64,000 nucleotides of DNA from Staphylococcus pseudintermedius (GCF_001792775.2 NZ_MLGE02000006.1:104763-168762); one strand, 5' to 3'. Counted from the stretch's first letter, positions 9,142-19,659 are shown. Numbers and translations are program-made. The notes: generated from the sequence alone by a model not told the origin.

Positions 9142-11391
9142 ATGATTAAAGACACTCAAACTACACATAATGCATGGGAAGGTTTTAAAACTGGACGTTG
9201 GACACGCCATGTGGACGTTCGTGAATTTATACAATTAAACTTTACAGGTTACCAAGGCGATGACAGTTTTTTAGCCGGTCCAACTGAAGCAACGACGAAA
9301 TTATGGGATCAAGTGATGGTGTTATCGAAAGAAGAGCGTGAACGTGGTGGTATTTGGGATATGGATACAAAAGTGCCATCAACCATTTTATCTCATGATG
9401 CAGGTTACTTGGATGAATCATTAGAACAAATTGTTGGTGTACAAACAGACAAACCATTCAAACGTTCTATGCAACCATTTGGCGGAATCCGTATGGCAAA
9501 AGCAGCATGTGAAGCATACGGTTATGAATTAGATAAAGAAACAGAGCACATTTTTACAGAGTATCGTAAAACACATAACCAAGGTGTATTCGATGCATAT
9601 TCAAAAGAAATGTTAGCTTGTCGTAAAGCAGGGATTATTACAGGTTTACCAGATGCTTATGGCCGTGGTCGTATTATTGGAGATTATCGTCGTGTCGCAC
9701 TGTACGGTGTTGATTTCTTAATGGCAGAAAAACAAAAAGACTTCAATGACTTATCATCAACTATGACTGAAGATGTGATTCGTTTACGCGAAGAAGTGTC
9801 AGAACAATATCGTTCATTAAACGAATTAAAACAACTCGGTGAACGTTACGGATTTGATTTAAGTCGCCCAGCTGAAAACTTTAAAGAAGCAGTGCAATGG
9901 CTCTACCTTGCTTACCTTGCTGCGATCAAAGAACAAAACGGAGCCGCAATGAGTCTAGGACGTACATCTACATTCTTAGACATTTATGCAGAACGTGACT
10001 TACAAGCAGGTACGATTACTGAAACGGAAGTTCAAGAAATCATTGACCACTTCATCATGAAATTACGTTTAGTAAAATTTGCACGAACACCTGATTACAA
10101 TGCATTATTCTCAGGTGACCCGACTTGGGTAACAGAATCTATCGGTGGTGTCGGTATTGATGGTCGTCCAATGGTAACGAAAAACTCATTCCGTTTCTTA
10201 CACTCACTCGACAACTTAGGACCAGCACCAGAACCAAACTTGACAGTATTATGGTCAACACGTTTACCTGAAAACTTCAAACGCTACTGTACGAAAATGA
10301 GTATTAAAACAAGCTCTATTCAGTACGAAAATGATGATTTAATGCGCGAAAGCTACGGTGACGATTACGGTATTGCATGTTGTGTATCTGCAATGCGTAT
10401 CGGTAAACAAATGCAATTCTTTGGTGCACGTGCCAACTTAGCGAAGACATTATTGTATGCGATCAATGGTGGTAAAGATGAAAAATCAGGTGCTCAAGTT
10501 GCGCCAAACTTCGCACCAATTCAATCTGAAATTTTAGATTACGATGAAGTGTACCAACAATTTGATGAAATGATGGAATGGCTAGCAGGTGTTTACATCA
10601 ACTCATTAAATGTCATTCACTACATGCACGATAAATATAGCTATGAACGTATCGAAATGGCACTCCATGATACAGATGTGCACCGTACGATGGCAACAGG
10701 TATTGCAGGTTTATCAGTTGCAGCGGACTCACTTTCTGCCATTAAATATGGTCAAGTTCGCACAATTCGCGATGAAAATGGACTCGTAGTTGACTTTGAA
10801 ACAACAGGTGATTATCCAAAATATGGTAACAACGATCCACGTGTAGACGACATCGCAGTGCAGTTAGTGGAAAGCTTTATGAAAAAATTACGTAAACATC
10901 AAACGTACCGTAACTCTGAACATACGATGAGTGTACTCACAATCACATCAAATGTCGTTTACGGTAAGAAAACAGGTAACACACCAGATGGACGTAAAGC
11001 AGGCGAACCATTTGCGCCAGGTGCAAACCCAATGCACGGACGTGATGATCACGGTGCACTGGCATCATTATCATCAGTAGCAAAATTACCTTATGACTGC
11101 TGTAAAGACGGTATTTCTAACACATTTAGTATCGTACCAAAATCATTAGGTAAAGAAGAAGCAACACAAGAACAAAACTTAGTCAGCATTTTAGATGGCT
11201 ATGCATTACAACACGGCCATCACTTAAACATCAATGTATTTAACAGAGAAACATTACTAGATGCAATGGAACACCCAGAAGAATATCCACAGCTGACAGT
11301 ACGTGTATCAGGTTATGCCGTAAACTTTATTAAATTAACACGCGAGCAACAACTCGACGTTATTTCTCGTACATTCCACGAATCTATGTAA
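9142..11391 (+). CDS. pflB: Formate C-acetyltransferase (pyruvate formate-lyase)
   Basis: Glycyl-radical enzyme converting pyruvate and CoA to acetyl-CoA and formate in anaerobic cells. The 749-residue protein has the paired active-site cysteines Cys413-Cys414 ([10 protein letters not shown]). The radical-bearing Gly724 lies in the C-terminal RVSGYAVNF motif, close to the usual distance from the end. AATTGGAGG precedes the ATG. The activase gene pflA starts 58 bp downstream, forming the usual pair. Formate made here could be exported by the FNT-family channel at 40248 or feed one-carbon metabolism. Confidence 0.97.
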   Translation: MIKDTQTTHNAWEGFKTGRWTRHVDVREFIQLNFTGYQGDDSFLAGPTEATTKLWDQVMVLSKEERERGGIWDMDTKVPSTILSHDAGYLDESLEQIVGVQTDKPFKRSMQPFGGIRMAKAACEAYGYELDKETEHIFTEYRKTHNQGVFDAYSKEMLACRKAGIITGLPDAYGRGRIIGDYRRVALYGVDFLMAEKQKDFNDLSSTMTEDVIRLREEVSEQYRSLNELKQLGERYGFDLSRPAENFKEAVQWLYLAYLAAIKEQNGAAMSLGRTSTFLDIYAERDLQAGTITETEVQEIIDHFIMKLRLVKFARTPDYNALFSGDPTWVTESIGGVGIDGRPMVTKNSFRFLHSLDNLGPAPEPNLTVLWSTRLPENFKRYCTKMSIKTSSIQYENDDLMRESYGDDYGIACCVSAMRIGKQMQFFGARANLAKTLLYAINGGKDEKSGAQVAPNFAPIQSEILDYDEVYQQFDEMMEWLAGVYINSLNVIHYMHDKYSYERIEMALHDTDVHRTMATGIAGLSVAADSLSAIKYGQVRTIRDENGLVVDFETTGDYPKYGNNDPRVDDIAVQLVESFMKKLRKHQTYRNSEHTMSVLTITSNVVYGKKTGNTPDGRKAGEPFAPGANPMHGRDDHGALASLSSVAKLPYDCCKDGISNTFSIVPKSLGKEEATQEQNLVSILDGYALQHGHHLNINVFNRETLLDAMEHPEEYPQLTVRVSGYAVNFIKLTREQQLDVISRTFHESM

Positions 11392-11449
11392 CGAGTCAGT
11401 AACACAACACTAACAGTCTTAAATTGACATGATTAAATGGGGGAGAACG

Positions 11450-12211
11450 ATGATTAAAGGACACATTCATTCAATAGAAAGCTTAGGTACAGTCGATGGC
11501 CCAGGCTTACGCTACATTATCTTTACACAAGGTTGCTTACTGAGATGTCTTTATTGCCATAATCCAGATACCTGGAAAGTCAATGAGCCCTCTCGTACGG
11601 CAACAGCAGATGAACTCGTGAATGAAATTGTTCCGTATCTCCCTTACTTTCAGGCATCAGGAGGGGGCGTCACTATCAGTGGTGGTGAGCCTCTCTTGCA
11701 AATGCCGTTTATCGAAGAACTGTTTGAAAAGCTTCAGGCACAAGGGATTCATACGTGTATCGATACTTCACTTGGCTGTGCAAACGATACGGAAGCTTTT
11801 AAGAAACATTTCGATCAAGTTTTAACACATACAGACTTATTGATGGTGGACATTAAGCATATCGATAATGAAAAGCATCAACAATTAACCGGAAAACCTA
11901 ATACTCATATACTCAACTATATTCAATATTTAGCAGACAAGGGCCAACCGATATGGATTCGCCACGTGCTCGTACCAGGTCTCACCGACGCCCCCGAAGA
12001 CTTGAAAGCACTTGGCACATTTATCAACCAACTTGGCAATGTTGAGAAATTTGAAATCTTACCTTATCACCAACTCGGTGTGCACAAATGGGAGGCCTTA
12101 GGTGTACCGTATGCGTTGAATGATGTTGAACCCCCGACAGATGAAGATGTAGAACGTGCATACGGTTATGTGAATTTTACAGGCGTGACCCCTCTTACGC
12201 CTGTACGCTAA
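11450..12211 (+). CDS. pflA: Pyruvate formate-lyase activating enzyme (radical SAM)
   Basis: Radical SAM enzyme that abstracts hydrogen from Gly724 of PflB. Its cluster cysteines are C29, C33 and C36 in the CLLRCLYC motif, followed by the SAM-binding [13 protein letters not shown] loop. Length is 253 residues, as expected for the family. ATG 11450 follows GGGGGAGAACG; a start 21 bp upstream lies before this site. The enzyme would work only under anaerobic, reduced-flavodoxin conditions. Translation is likely coupled to pflB on one mRNA. Confidence 0.96.
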   Translation: MIKGHIHSIESLGTVDGPGLRYIIFTQGCLLRCLYCHNPDTWKVNEPSRTATADELVNEIVPYLPYFQASGGGVTISGGEPLLQMPFIEELFEKLQAQGIHTCIDTSLGCANDTEAFKKHFDQVLTHTDLLMVDIKHIDNEKHQQLTGKPNTHILNYIQYLADKGQPIWIRHVLVPGLTDAPEDLKALGTFINQLGNVEKFEILPYHQLGVHKWEALGVPYALNDVEPPTDEDVERAYGYVNFTGVTPLTPVR

Positions 12212-12813
12212 ATATTGGTTTTGTAAGAATGACATGATTCTATTTTCGCTATGCATAAACTTTTGACTTTAAATGATATTGAAGAGATGGCTGGGATGCA
12301 ATGTGATGTTGCCTCTCAGCTTCTTTATTTTGTGAAATTTGTTGTTATATTTGACTTTGAAAAGGTGTTCATCAATCGATTGCTGAACCGCGCTACGCTT
12401 TCCCAGTGGACTTGCCTCAAATAAAGTGGGCTTGATTGAAGTATAAACTGGAGGGAAGCTAATTGGATTTTCGGCTATGTCTAATCACTCCGGAGTCTTG
12501 CATGCTTCTAGCCATCTGAAGTAGGGTGACGTTTGCTATTGACAGTGGACAAATATGAAAAGTTATATTTAATTCATATCATCAATACACATCAATTTGC
12601 ATATTTTTATGGAAGAGGTGATAGCAAGAGACGAAAAATAGAAAATTGAGAACGTCGATGATATGGCATCGAGTTGTGCAATGTCATTTAAATAACGATT
12701 CAAAGTAGAATGGGGCGTTAAAATGTGGTAAGTAATTATTTTGTGTTTTTAAGTTTGTCATAAAGGGAAATACTAGAATAATCGCGTATGAAAGAGAAAG
12801 AGGAGGATGTTAG
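12212..12813. other. Gene-free stretch with degenerate repeat
   Basis: No convincing coding frame is seen in this 600-bp gap. An imperfect hairpin (GAGATGGCTGGGA ... CTCTCAGCTTC, about 12284-12325) may terminate pflBA. The rest holds a decayed copy of the modular repeat and an AT-rich leader. Confidence 0.6.
12378..12512 (+). repeat. Modular intergenic repeat, short degenerate copy
   Basis: The order of blocks is GATTGC, GCTTTCCCAGTGGACTTGCC, AATTGGATTTTCGGCT, then TCCGGAGTCTTGC. It is the same as in the short copies at 46890 and 60328, but with more substitutions. Confidence 0.65.
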
Positions 12814-13473
12814 ATGACACGAACATTAATTTTAGGTGCGAACGGTGGCGTAGGACAACATCTTGTGAAGCAAATGCACGCACAAGGTGAAGATTTTACT
12901 GCGGCTGTGAGAAAAAAAGAACAACAGCAAGCGTTAGCATCACAAGGCATTTCTGCAACATTGATTGATTTAGAAACAGCAACGATTGACGATTTAACAG
13001 ACGCCTTTCTACCCTATGATCAAGTCATTTTTTCAGTAGGTTCTGGCGGTAGTACAGGTGCAGACAAAACAATTATTGTAGATTTAGATGGTGCGGTTAA
13101 AGCGATTAAAGCGAGTGAAGCCGCGAACATTGAGCACTTCATTATGGTGTCTACGTATGACTCTCGTCGTGAAGCATTTGATGCAAGTGGTGACTTGAAA
13201 CCCTATACGATTGCGAAACATTACGCCGATGACTATTTAAGACATAGCCGATTAACAACAACTATTGTGCATCCGGGTGCATTGACAAACGATCAAGGAA
13301 CAGGAAAAGTGAACGTTGCTGAATTGTTTGAACAACCTGATGTACGCCAAATTCCACGTGAAGATGTCGCTACAGTCTTGTATGAAGTGGCTACAAATGC
13401 AAAACATCGTGGTAAAGAATTCCAAGTGTTAACAGGGAACAACGATATTTCAGAGGCTTTATCGTCTCTTTAA
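12814..13473 (+). CDS. NAD(P)-binding atypical short-chain dehydrogenase
   Basis: This 219-residue Rossmann-fold protein has a GANGGVGQH nucleotide-binding loop at residues 8-16. An atypical SDR core follows (VIFSVGSGGSTGADKT, VSTYDSRR), with YTIAKHYAD taking the place of the YxxxK active site. It matches the YwnB/YhfK-like NAD(P)H-binding proteins, whose substrates are mostly unknown. AGAGGAGG precedes the ATG, and a strong terminator follows immediately. There are no operon partners to suggest a pathway. Confidence 0.8.
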   Translation: MTRTLILGANGGVGQHLVKQMHAQGEDFTAAVRKKEQQQALASQGISATLIDLETATIDDLTDAFLPYDQVIFSVGSGGSTGADKTIIVDLDGAVKAIKASEAANIEHFIMVSTYDSRREAFDASGDLKPYTIAKHYADDYLRHSRLTTTIVHPGALTNDQGTGKVNVAELFEQPDVRQIPREDVATVLYEVATNAKHRGKEFQVLTGNNDISEALSSL

Positions 13474-13505
13474 AGTAACGATGGACACATCAATCAAGAT
13501 AACTA

Positions 13506-13554
13506 GATACGTGAGAAGGCTTAAAAAATAAAAGTCTTCTCACGTATCTTTTTT
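13506..13554 (+). terminator. Terminator after SDR gene
   Basis: A near-perfect GATACGTGAGAAGGCTT / AAGTCTTCTCACGTATC stem is followed by six T residues. Confidence 0.92.
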
Positions 13555-13701
13555 GATGTCTCCTACCTTGTCGTTATATAAGTGATATACCTCATGTTGC
13601 CAGTTCGTCCTAAAAAAGCAAAGTATTCCGATAACAAAAATAAAAACCTCAAGTTAAATTATAATTTTAAATAAAATAAGGTTCAGTTGTAAATTTAGTT
13701 G

Positions 13702-13728
13702 TTGACAAAGTATTCAGAAAAATATAAT
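13702..13728 (+). promoter_or_regulatory. Promoter of first opp operon with CodY-like box
   Basis: TTGACA (13702-13707) and TATAAT (13723-13728) are 15 bp apart. AGTATTCAGAAAAAT (13709-13723), between them, matches 12 of 15 positions of the CodY consensus AATTTTCWGAAAATT. This would repress peptide uptake when branched-chain amino acids and GTP are plentiful. Confidence 0.5.
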
Positions 13729-13767
13729 AATTAAGTGAATAAGAATTCAACTGAAGGAGGAACTTGA

Positions 13768-15492
13768 ATGAAGAAGACTTGGCGATATGCATGGGTATTA
13801 TTGTTGTGTGTCACTCTTGTTTTATCAGCATGTGGAAAAAGCAGCTCGCAAACCTCGAGCAATGAAAATAACAAAACTGAAAAAAGTAATGCGAAAGGTG
13901 GTACTTTAAATGTTGGACTTACTGCACCACCAGAGGGCAACTTCCAAGATGTTTTTGCAAGTTCGACATCAGATTCAGACGTTGTAGCATTTTTTAACGA
14001 TGGTTTAACAGAATCAGATGAGCATCTGAATATCAAACCGAAAATTTTGTCTTGGGAAAAAAGTAAGGAAGATGATTTAAAGTATACATTTAAAGTGAAA
14101 AAAGGGATTAAATGGCAAGATGGCAATCCATTTACAATTAATGACTGGATTTTCACTTTAGAGACAATAGCCGATCCTGATTATACAGGGCCACGATATA
14201 GTGGTGCAGCAGTCATTAAAGGGGCAGAAGAAAAGCATAAGGGTAAAGCCAAAACAATTAGCGGTCTCAAAAAGATTGATGATTACACAGTAGAGTTGAC
14301 TTTTAAAGCAGCTAAAGCGAATAACTTAATGGCGTTATGGACGTCATCTGTCATCAGTGAAAAAGTCTTTAAAGATATTCCAGTAAAAGACATGGCGAAA
14401 TCTGATGCTGTACGTAAGCATCCGATTGGTATCGGACCATTCATCGTGAAGAACATTGTTGATGGAGAATCAGTAGAACTTGTGAAAAATAAAGATTATT
14501 GGCAAGGCGAACCTAATATCGACAAAGTAAACTTACGTGTGGTTGAACAAACGGCAATGGCCCAAGCACTTGAAAAAGGTGACATTGATATGGCTGATGT
14601 AACAGGCCCAATTGCTAAAGAAATTAAAGATCATAAAGCTGAAAACGTAAAAATATTAGAGTCACCTTCAACTTCTTATGCAATTATCGGTTTTGTATTA
14701 AATGATTATGATAAAAAAGAGATGAAGATTGGAAAAGAGCGTCCTAAATATCAAGATAAGCGACTGCGTAAAGCAATGGCATATGCAATTAATCGTAAAG
14801 AATGGATTGATGCATTTTTCTATGGATATGCGAAACCATTATACGGTTTGATTCCTTCAGAACATTGGAGTGGAGCAAAAAAAGGTGAAGTAACAGAGTA
14901 CGATTATAATGTAGAAAAAGCGAAAAAATTACTCGATGAAGCAGGATATAAAGATAAAGATGGTGATGGATTCCGTGAAGACCCTAATGGTAAGCCGTTT
15001 GTCATCAACTTAAAACATTATTCTGGTTCTAACCCTACTTTTGAGCCACGTACAGCCGCACTGAAAGGGTATTGGGAAAAAGTAGGACTGAAAACGAAAG
15101 TCGAAATGGAAGAGTTTGGTAAATATAATAATGATTTAGAAAATGCATCAAGTGATATGGAAGTGTATTTCCGTAGTTGGCAACAAGGTTCAGACCCTGA
15201 TCCATCAGATTTGTACAAGTCGACAGCCTTATGGAATGAATCACGCTACAATAACCCGAAAGCCGATAAACTATTAGAAGAAGCTGTGGACAGTAAAATT
15301 GTAGGTGATGATAACGATAAACGTCGTAAAAAATACATCGAATGGCAAAAATTGATGACTGACGATCTACCTGTCATTCCAATTACTGAGTTTATCAATA
15401 CAACAGCTGTCAGCAATAAAGTGAAAAATTATGAAGTATCTTTGAAAGGGGCTAACCCAATGTATCAATGGTCGGTTGAAGAGAAAAAATAA
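13768..15492 (+). CDS. Oligopeptide ABC transporter substrate-binding lipoprotein, copy 1
   Basis: Extracellular SBP_bac_5 family protein of 574 residues. The N-terminal signal ends in the lipobox LSAC with Cys22 as lipid attachment site, followed by a Ser/Asn-rich linker. Family landmarks include FTLETIADPDYTGPRYSGAA, YAINRKEWIDAFFYG and YKDKDGDGFREDPNG. It is the first gene of an A-D-F-B-C operon, the order I recall for the staphylococcal Opp4 system. A terminator-like hairpin follows it, which would give more lipoprotein than membrane components. The second copy at 19709 is clearly paralogous. Confidence 0.92.
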   Translation: MKKTWRYAWVLLLCVTLVLSACGKSSSQTSSNENNKTEKSNAKGGTLNVGLTAPPEGNFQDVFASSTSDSDVVAFFNDGLTESDEHLNIKPKILSWEKSKEDDLKYTFKVKKGIKWQDGNPFTINDWIFTLETIADPDYTGPRYSGAAVIKGAEEKHKGKAKTISGLKKIDDYTVELTFKAAKANNLMALWTSSVISEKVFKDIPVKDMAKSDAVRKHPIGIGPFIVKNIVDGESVELVKNKDYWQGEPNIDKVNLRVVEQTAMAQALEKGDIDMADVTGPIAKEIKDHKAENVKILESPSTSYAIIGFVLNDYDKKEMKIGKERPKYQDKRLRKAMAYAINRKEWIDAFFYGYAKPLYGLIPSEHWSGAKKGEVTEYDYNVEKAKKLLDEAGYKDKDGDGFREDPNGKPFVINLKHYSGSNPTFEPRTAALKGYWEKVGLKTKVEMEEFGKYNNDLENASSDMEVYFRSWQQGSDPDPSDLYKSTALWNESRYNNPKADKLLEEAVDSKIVGDDNDKRRKKYIEWQKLMTDDLPVIPITEFINTTAVSNKVKNYEVSLKGANPMYQWSVEEKK

Positions 15493-15505
15493 TAGCACAT
15501 AAATG

Positions 15506-15545
15506 GAGAAAGGGAATGATGACACACTGTCTCTTCCCTTTTTCT
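15506..15545 (+). terminator. Intra-operon attenuator after first oppA
   Basis: An 11-bp GAGAAAGGGAA / TTCCCTTTTTC stem is followed by a T-rich tail. The downstream genes have no strong promoter of their own, so partial read-through is likely. Confidence 0.65.
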
Positions 15546-15619
15546 ATATTTACTTAAAATGGATTGTCATTAATAACGACTTAAAAATGAATGACATGTG
15601 GTTAAAGAAAGGGGCGTTT

Positions 15620-16627
15620 ATGAAAATGGGTCAGCTATTAGAGATCAACAACTTAACTACAACATTTGATATTGAAGGTCAGCCTTATGCAGCGATTTCC
15701 AATATTGATTTAACGGTCAATAAAGGTGAAGTGATGGGGATTGTAGGGGAATCAGGTTCAGGGAAATCCGTCCTTAGTTTGTCGATATTAAAACTATTGC
15801 CAGAAAAAATTTCAAATATCGCATCTGGAGAAGTGATTTACGAAGGCAAACGTATTGATCAGTACGATGTAGAACAAATGAATCAAATGAGAGGAAAAGA
15901 GATTGCGATGATTTTCCAAGAGCCGATGACATCACTCAATCCGGTGTTTACGATTGGTAATCAATTGATGGAAATGCTAATGCTCCATTTGAAATTGTCA
16001 AAATCTGAAGCAAAAGCGAAAGTAATCTCACTATTAAAACAAGTCGGTATTCCACGTGCTGAAAAAGTCGTTGACGAATATCCGCATCAACTGTCAGGTG
16101 GAATGCGTCAACGTGTCATGATTGCGATGGCGATTTCATGTTCACCTCAGTTGTTGATTGCTGACGAACCAACGACTGCACTTGATGTCACTGTTCAAGC
16201 ACAAATTCTCGACTTGTTGAAACGTATTCAAGAGGATACCCAAATGAGCGTCATTTTTATTTCACATGATTTAGGAGTGATATCTGAAATTTGTGACCGT
16301 GTCGCTGTTATGTATGCGGGTGAAGTGGTTGAGACTGCAAGTGTTGAAGATATTTTCAGTCAACCGATGCATCCTTACACACAATTACTGTTAAAAGCCA
16401 TTCCACGCCTTGATGTGAAACAAGAGAAATTAGAGACGATTCGTGGTTCAGTACCGAGTTTAGATGAGCTGCCGAAAGTTGGTTGTCGTTTTGCGAATCG
16501 CTGTCCACACGCGATGGCGATTTGTACGTTGAAAGATATTGAACCTTATCAATTCGAGCGGGAACATCAAGTGAAATGCCATTTATACACACAAGATACG
16601 GCATTGAAGGAGGCGAACGAGTCATGA
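15620..16627 (+). CDS. Oligopeptide ABC transporter ATPase OppD-like, copy 1
   Basis: Cytoplasmic ATPase of 335 residues. It has Walker A GESGSGKS, signature LSGGMRQR, Walker B LLIADEP and the H-loop HDLGVIS. The C-terminal oligopeptide extension carries the cysteine pattern CRFANRCPHAMAIC. ATG 15620 follows AAAGGGG; longer frames run back into the attenuator. Its stop overlaps the next start as ATGA, so translation is coupled. It pairs with the OppF-like ATPase to power the OppBC permease. Confidence 0.92.
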   Translation: MKMGQLLEINNLTTTFDIEGQPYAAISNIDLTVNKGEVMGIVGESGSGKSVLSLSILKLLPEKISNIASGEVIYEGKRIDQYDVEQMNQMRGKEIAMIFQEPMTSLNPVFTIGNQLMEMLMLHLKLSKSEAKAKVISLLKQVGIPRAEKVVDEYPHQLSGGMRQRVMIAMAISCSPQLLIADEPTTALDVTVQAQILDLLKRIQEDTQMSVIFISHDLGVISEICDRVAVMYAGEVVETASVEDIFSQPMHPYTQLLLKAIPRLDVKQEKLETIRGSVPSLDELPKVGCRFANRCPHAMAICTLKDIEPYQFEREHQVKCHLYTQDTALKEANES

Positions 16628-17613
16628 GTGAATCATATGTGTTAGAAGTGAAAAATTTAAAACAATATTATCCGATTAAGGCAGGAGTCTTCCAAAGAAA
16701 AGTAGGCGAAGTGAAAGCGGTGGATAATATTTCCTTTAAGATTAAAAAGGGACAAACGGTTGGTCTTGTAGGTGAATCAGGCTGTGGTAAGTCATCAGCA
16801 GGACGTACGATTTTATGTTTACAAAAAGCGACAGAGGGCGAAATCTTATTTTGTGGGCAAGATTTAACAAAATTAAAAGGTAAAGCTTTAAGAGAAGCCC
16901 GTAAAGGTTTTCAAATGGTGTTCCAAGATCCGTATGCGTCATTGAATCCGATGCAAATGGTGGGCGATATTGTCGGTGAACCGATTCGTAATTATTATCA
17001 TAAAAAGCAACGTGACATTGAAGATGAAGTGAAAGACCTTTTGAAGCGTGTTGGACTTAACGAAGCGGATTATTACAAGTATGCACATGAGTTTTCAGGC
17101 GGTCAACGCCAACGTGTTGGTATTGCACGTGCCTTAGCGCTCAAACCAAGACTGATTATTGCGGATGAGCCAGTCAGTGCGTTAGATGTATCTGTACAAT
17201 CACAAGTGTTGAATATTATGGATGAACTACAAGAAGAAATGGGGTTAAGTTACTTATTTATTGCACATGATTTGAGCGTTGTAAAACATGTGAGTGACTA
17301 TATTTGCGTGATGTATTTAGGGCACATTTTGGAACAAGGACCTGCTGACGCTATTTACGAAAATCCACAACATCCGTATACACAATCACTTATTTCAGCG
17401 ATTCCAGATATTAATCCGACACAGCGCAAGAAACGAATTTTATTGGAGGGTGATTTGCCATCTCCGAGTCATCCGCCAGTGGGTTGTCCATTCCATACAC
17501 GTTGCCCGGTTGCTGAGGCGCGATGTGCACAACAAAAACCACAAGCAGTCGAGGTCGGCAAAGAACATTATGCGGCATGCGTATTACTTGAAGAGGGAGA
17601 GGTGAAACTATGA
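16624..17613 (+). CDS. Oligopeptide ABC transporter ATPase OppF-like, copy 1
   Basis: Second ATPase, 329 residues. It has Walker A GESGCGKS, Q-loop MVFQDPYASLNP, signature FSGGQRQR and Walker B LIIADEP, with a C-terminal CPFHTRCPVAEARC cysteine cluster. ATG 16624 lies after AAGGAGG and overlaps the oppD stop. Bases 16888-17147 are 258/260 identical to the second oppF copy, far above the surrounding similarity, which points to recent gene conversion. The start of oppB overlaps its stop by 4 bp. Confidence 0.92.
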   Translation: MSESYVLEVKNLKQYYPIKAGVFQRKVGEVKAVDNISFKIKKGQTVGLVGESGCGKSSAGRTILCLQKATEGEILFCGQDLTKLKGKALREARKGFQMVFQDPYASLNPMQMVGDIVGEPIRNYYHKKQRDIEDEVKDLLKRVGLNEADYYKYAHEFSGGQRQRVGIARALALKPRLIIADEPVSALDVSVQSQVLNIMDELQEEMGLSYLFIAHDLSVVKHVSDYICVMYLGHILEQGPADAIYENPQHPYTQSLISAIPDINPTQRKKRILLEGDLPSPSHPPVGCPFHTRCPVAEARCAQQKPQAVEVGKEHYAACVLLEEGEVKL

Positions 17614-18572
17614 TCACATTAATCATTCGTCGTTTTTTGCTGATGATACCGATGTTGTTATTAATGTCTGTCGTGATTTTTACAATTGCGAAATTGCAAC
17701 CTGGTGATGCATTTACAGGCAATATGGACCCAAAACTTGGGGCAAAATATTATGAAGAGCAACGTGAAAAACTCGGGTTGAATGATCCGATTCCAATGCA
17801 ATATATGAAATGGGGTGCTCGTGTGCTTCATGGTGAATTAGGGGAATCCATTCGTTACAAACGTCCAGTGATGGATTTAATTGAAGAGCGTATGCCAAAT
17901 ACGATTTTGTTGGGGACAGTGAGTTTGATTATTACATATATACTTGCATTTCCTCTAGGCATTATTTCCGGTAGAAAACCATATAGTTTGTATGATTATA
18001 GTATCCAACTACTCAATTATTTGATGCTTGCGATTCCATCTTTTGTTGCGGGTGTTTTTGCGATTTATGTATTTGCTTTTCAATTTGGTATTTTCCCATA
18101 TTCGGGATCTGTAGAAATCGGACTTGAACCCGGCACGTTTGAATATTATGTCAGCAAACTGTATCACGTGATTTTACCTGGTACGGTGCTTGGCTTACTT
18201 TCGACAGCAGGGTATATTCAATTTTTACGCAACGATATCATTGAAAATGCTCGAAAAGACTATATCCGTACAGCACGTGCTAAAGGTTTATCAGAATCAA
18301 AAATCTATAATAAGCATATTTTACGAAATTCAATTATTCCAATCGTGACATTTTTTGGTGGGGACGTGTTATCGGTTTTCGGTGGCGCAGTGATTACAGA
18401 AAGCATTTTTTCATTTCCTGGAATTGGTAAATTATTGATTGAATCTATCTCAGGTAAAGACTATCCATTAATGATGGCATTGCTGCTTTTCTTTTCATTT
18501 TTAGGGTTGCTTGCGAATCTTATTTCAGACATCACATATAGTATAGTAGACCCAAGAATCAAGAGTAACTAG
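17610..18572 (+). CDS. Oligopeptide ABC transporter permease OppB-like, copy 1
   Basis: Inner-membrane permease of 320 residues with about six transmembrane helices. It has the N-terminal TM plus conserved LQPGDAF region seen in DppB/OppB proteins. The EAA coupling loop reads ARAKGLSESKIYNKHILRN (around residues 225-243). It forms the channel with OppC and is translationally coupled to oppF through an ATGA overlap. Confidence 0.92.
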   Translation: MITLIIRRFLLMIPMLLLMSVVIFTIAKLQPGDAFTGNMDPKLGAKYYEEQREKLGLNDPIPMQYMKWGARVLHGELGESIRYKRPVMDLIEERMPNTILLGTVSLIITYILAFPLGIISGRKPYSLYDYSIQLLNYLMLAIPSFVAGVFAIYVFAFQFGIFPYSGSVEIGLEPGTFEYYVSKLYHVILPGTVLGLLSTAGYIQFLRNDIIENARKDYIRTARAKGLSESKIYNKHILRNSIIPIVTFFGGDVLSVFGGAVITESIFSFPGIGKLLIESISGKDYPLMMALLLFFSFLGLLANLISDITYSIVDPRIKSN

Positions 18573-18583
18573 GAGGGGCTATC

Positions 18584-19477
18584 ATGGAAAATCAACAACT
18601 TAAAAAGAGTCAATCACCCTTACAAATTGCGCGTAAAAAGTTTATGAAAAATAAAACTGCGATGGCTGCAACTATCGTACTTGGCATGATTGTCATCATT
18701 TCGTTTTTAGCACCATTCATTGCCCCTCATGACCCAAACGTCCAAAATTTAGTGTTAATCAAGGGCGATATGTCGCTTGAGCATTGGTTAGGGACGGATT
18801 CGGGTGGTCGCGATATTTTTAGTCGCTTATTATATTCTGGACGTGTATCACTGACATTTGGGTTGTTCACGTCGATTGGATTAATGTTGATAGGTATTGT
18901 TATCGGGATGATTTCGGGATATTATGGCGGCTGGGTGGATACGGTACTCATGCGTTTTACAGAGTTTGTCATGTTATTTCCATTTATCCCATTTGCGGTT
19001 GTATTAAATGCGACATTCAGTCATGATATTGAAAGTCAATATGGTTCAGCGATAGTGTTAGGGACCGTGCTAGTCTTGCTTTCATGGGTTGGTATTGCGA
19101 GGATGGTTCGTGGCAAAGTGATGCAAGAAAAAGAAAATGAATATTTCCTCGCAGCGCAATCTATTGGGACACCGGTACATAAAATATTATTAAAACATTT
19201 ATTACCGAATATTTTAAGTGTGATTATTGTTCAAGCAACACTGGTATTCGCCGTTCAAATTGTGGCCGAAGCAGGTTTGAGTTTCCTTGGTTTTGGAATC
19301 AGTAAAGAGGTTCCAACATGGGGGAATATGTTAACAGATGCACAAGAAGGTGACATTTTAAGGAGTAAACCGTGGATTTGGATGCCACCTGCACTCATTA
19401 TAACAGTGACGATTTTATGTATTAATTTTATTGGTGAAGGATTAAAAGACGCACTGAACCCAAAATCTAAGCGGTAA
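18584..19477 (+). CDS. Oligopeptide ABC transporter permease OppC-like, copy 1
   Basis: Permease of 297 residues, last gene of the operon. It shows the OppC N-terminal tail, then HWLGTDSGGRDIFSRLLY, which is characteristic of DppC/OppC proteins. The EAA loop reads AAQSIGTPVHKILLKHLLPN. AGGAGG precedes its ATG 11 bp after oppB. A terminator follows. Confidence 0.92.
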   Translation: MENQQLKKSQSPLQIARKKFMKNKTAMAATIVLGMIVIISFLAPFIAPHDPNVQNLVLIKGDMSLEHWLGTDSGGRDIFSRLLYSGRVSLTFGLFTSIGLMLIGIVIGMISGYYGGWVDTVLMRFTEFVMLFPFIPFAVVLNATFSHDIESQYGSAIVLGTVLVLLSWVGIARMVRGKVMQEKENEYFLAAQSIGTPVHKILLKHLLPNILSVIIVQATLVFAVQIVAEAGLSFLGFGISKEVPTWGNMLTDAQEGDILRSKPWIWMPPALIITVTILCINFIGEGLKDALNPKSKR

Positions 19478-19492
19478 ATCATTATCAAAGAA

Positions 19493-19539
19493 AATGAGAG
19501 TACATGGATGTTATTGACCTCCGTGCACTCTTATTTTTT
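19493..19539 (+). terminator. Terminator of first opp operon
   Basis: An AGAGTACATGGA / TCCGTGCACTCT stem with one internal mismatch is followed by a T-rich tail. It separates the two tandem operons. Confidence 0.8.
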
Positions 19540-19632
19540 ATGCGATGGCAGGATTCACGTTATTTCTGAGATGTATTAGATTATCTTTTTAATATAAAAT
19601 GTTTGAAAATTTTAGATTTTTGCAAAATTTTA

Positions 19633-19659
19633 TTGACAAAAAATTCGGATAAATACAAT
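19633..19659 (+). promoter_or_regulatory. Promoter of second opp operon
   Basis: TTGACA and TACAAT are 15 bp apart, the same geometry as the first operon. The CodY-like element in the spacer is weaker (about 10 of 15 matches), so the two copies may respond differently to amino acid supply. Confidence 0.5.

Noticed and set aside
13731..14156. Long minus-strand frame opposite the first oppA
   Set aside because: Shadow of the strongly supported lipoprotein gene; no start signal.
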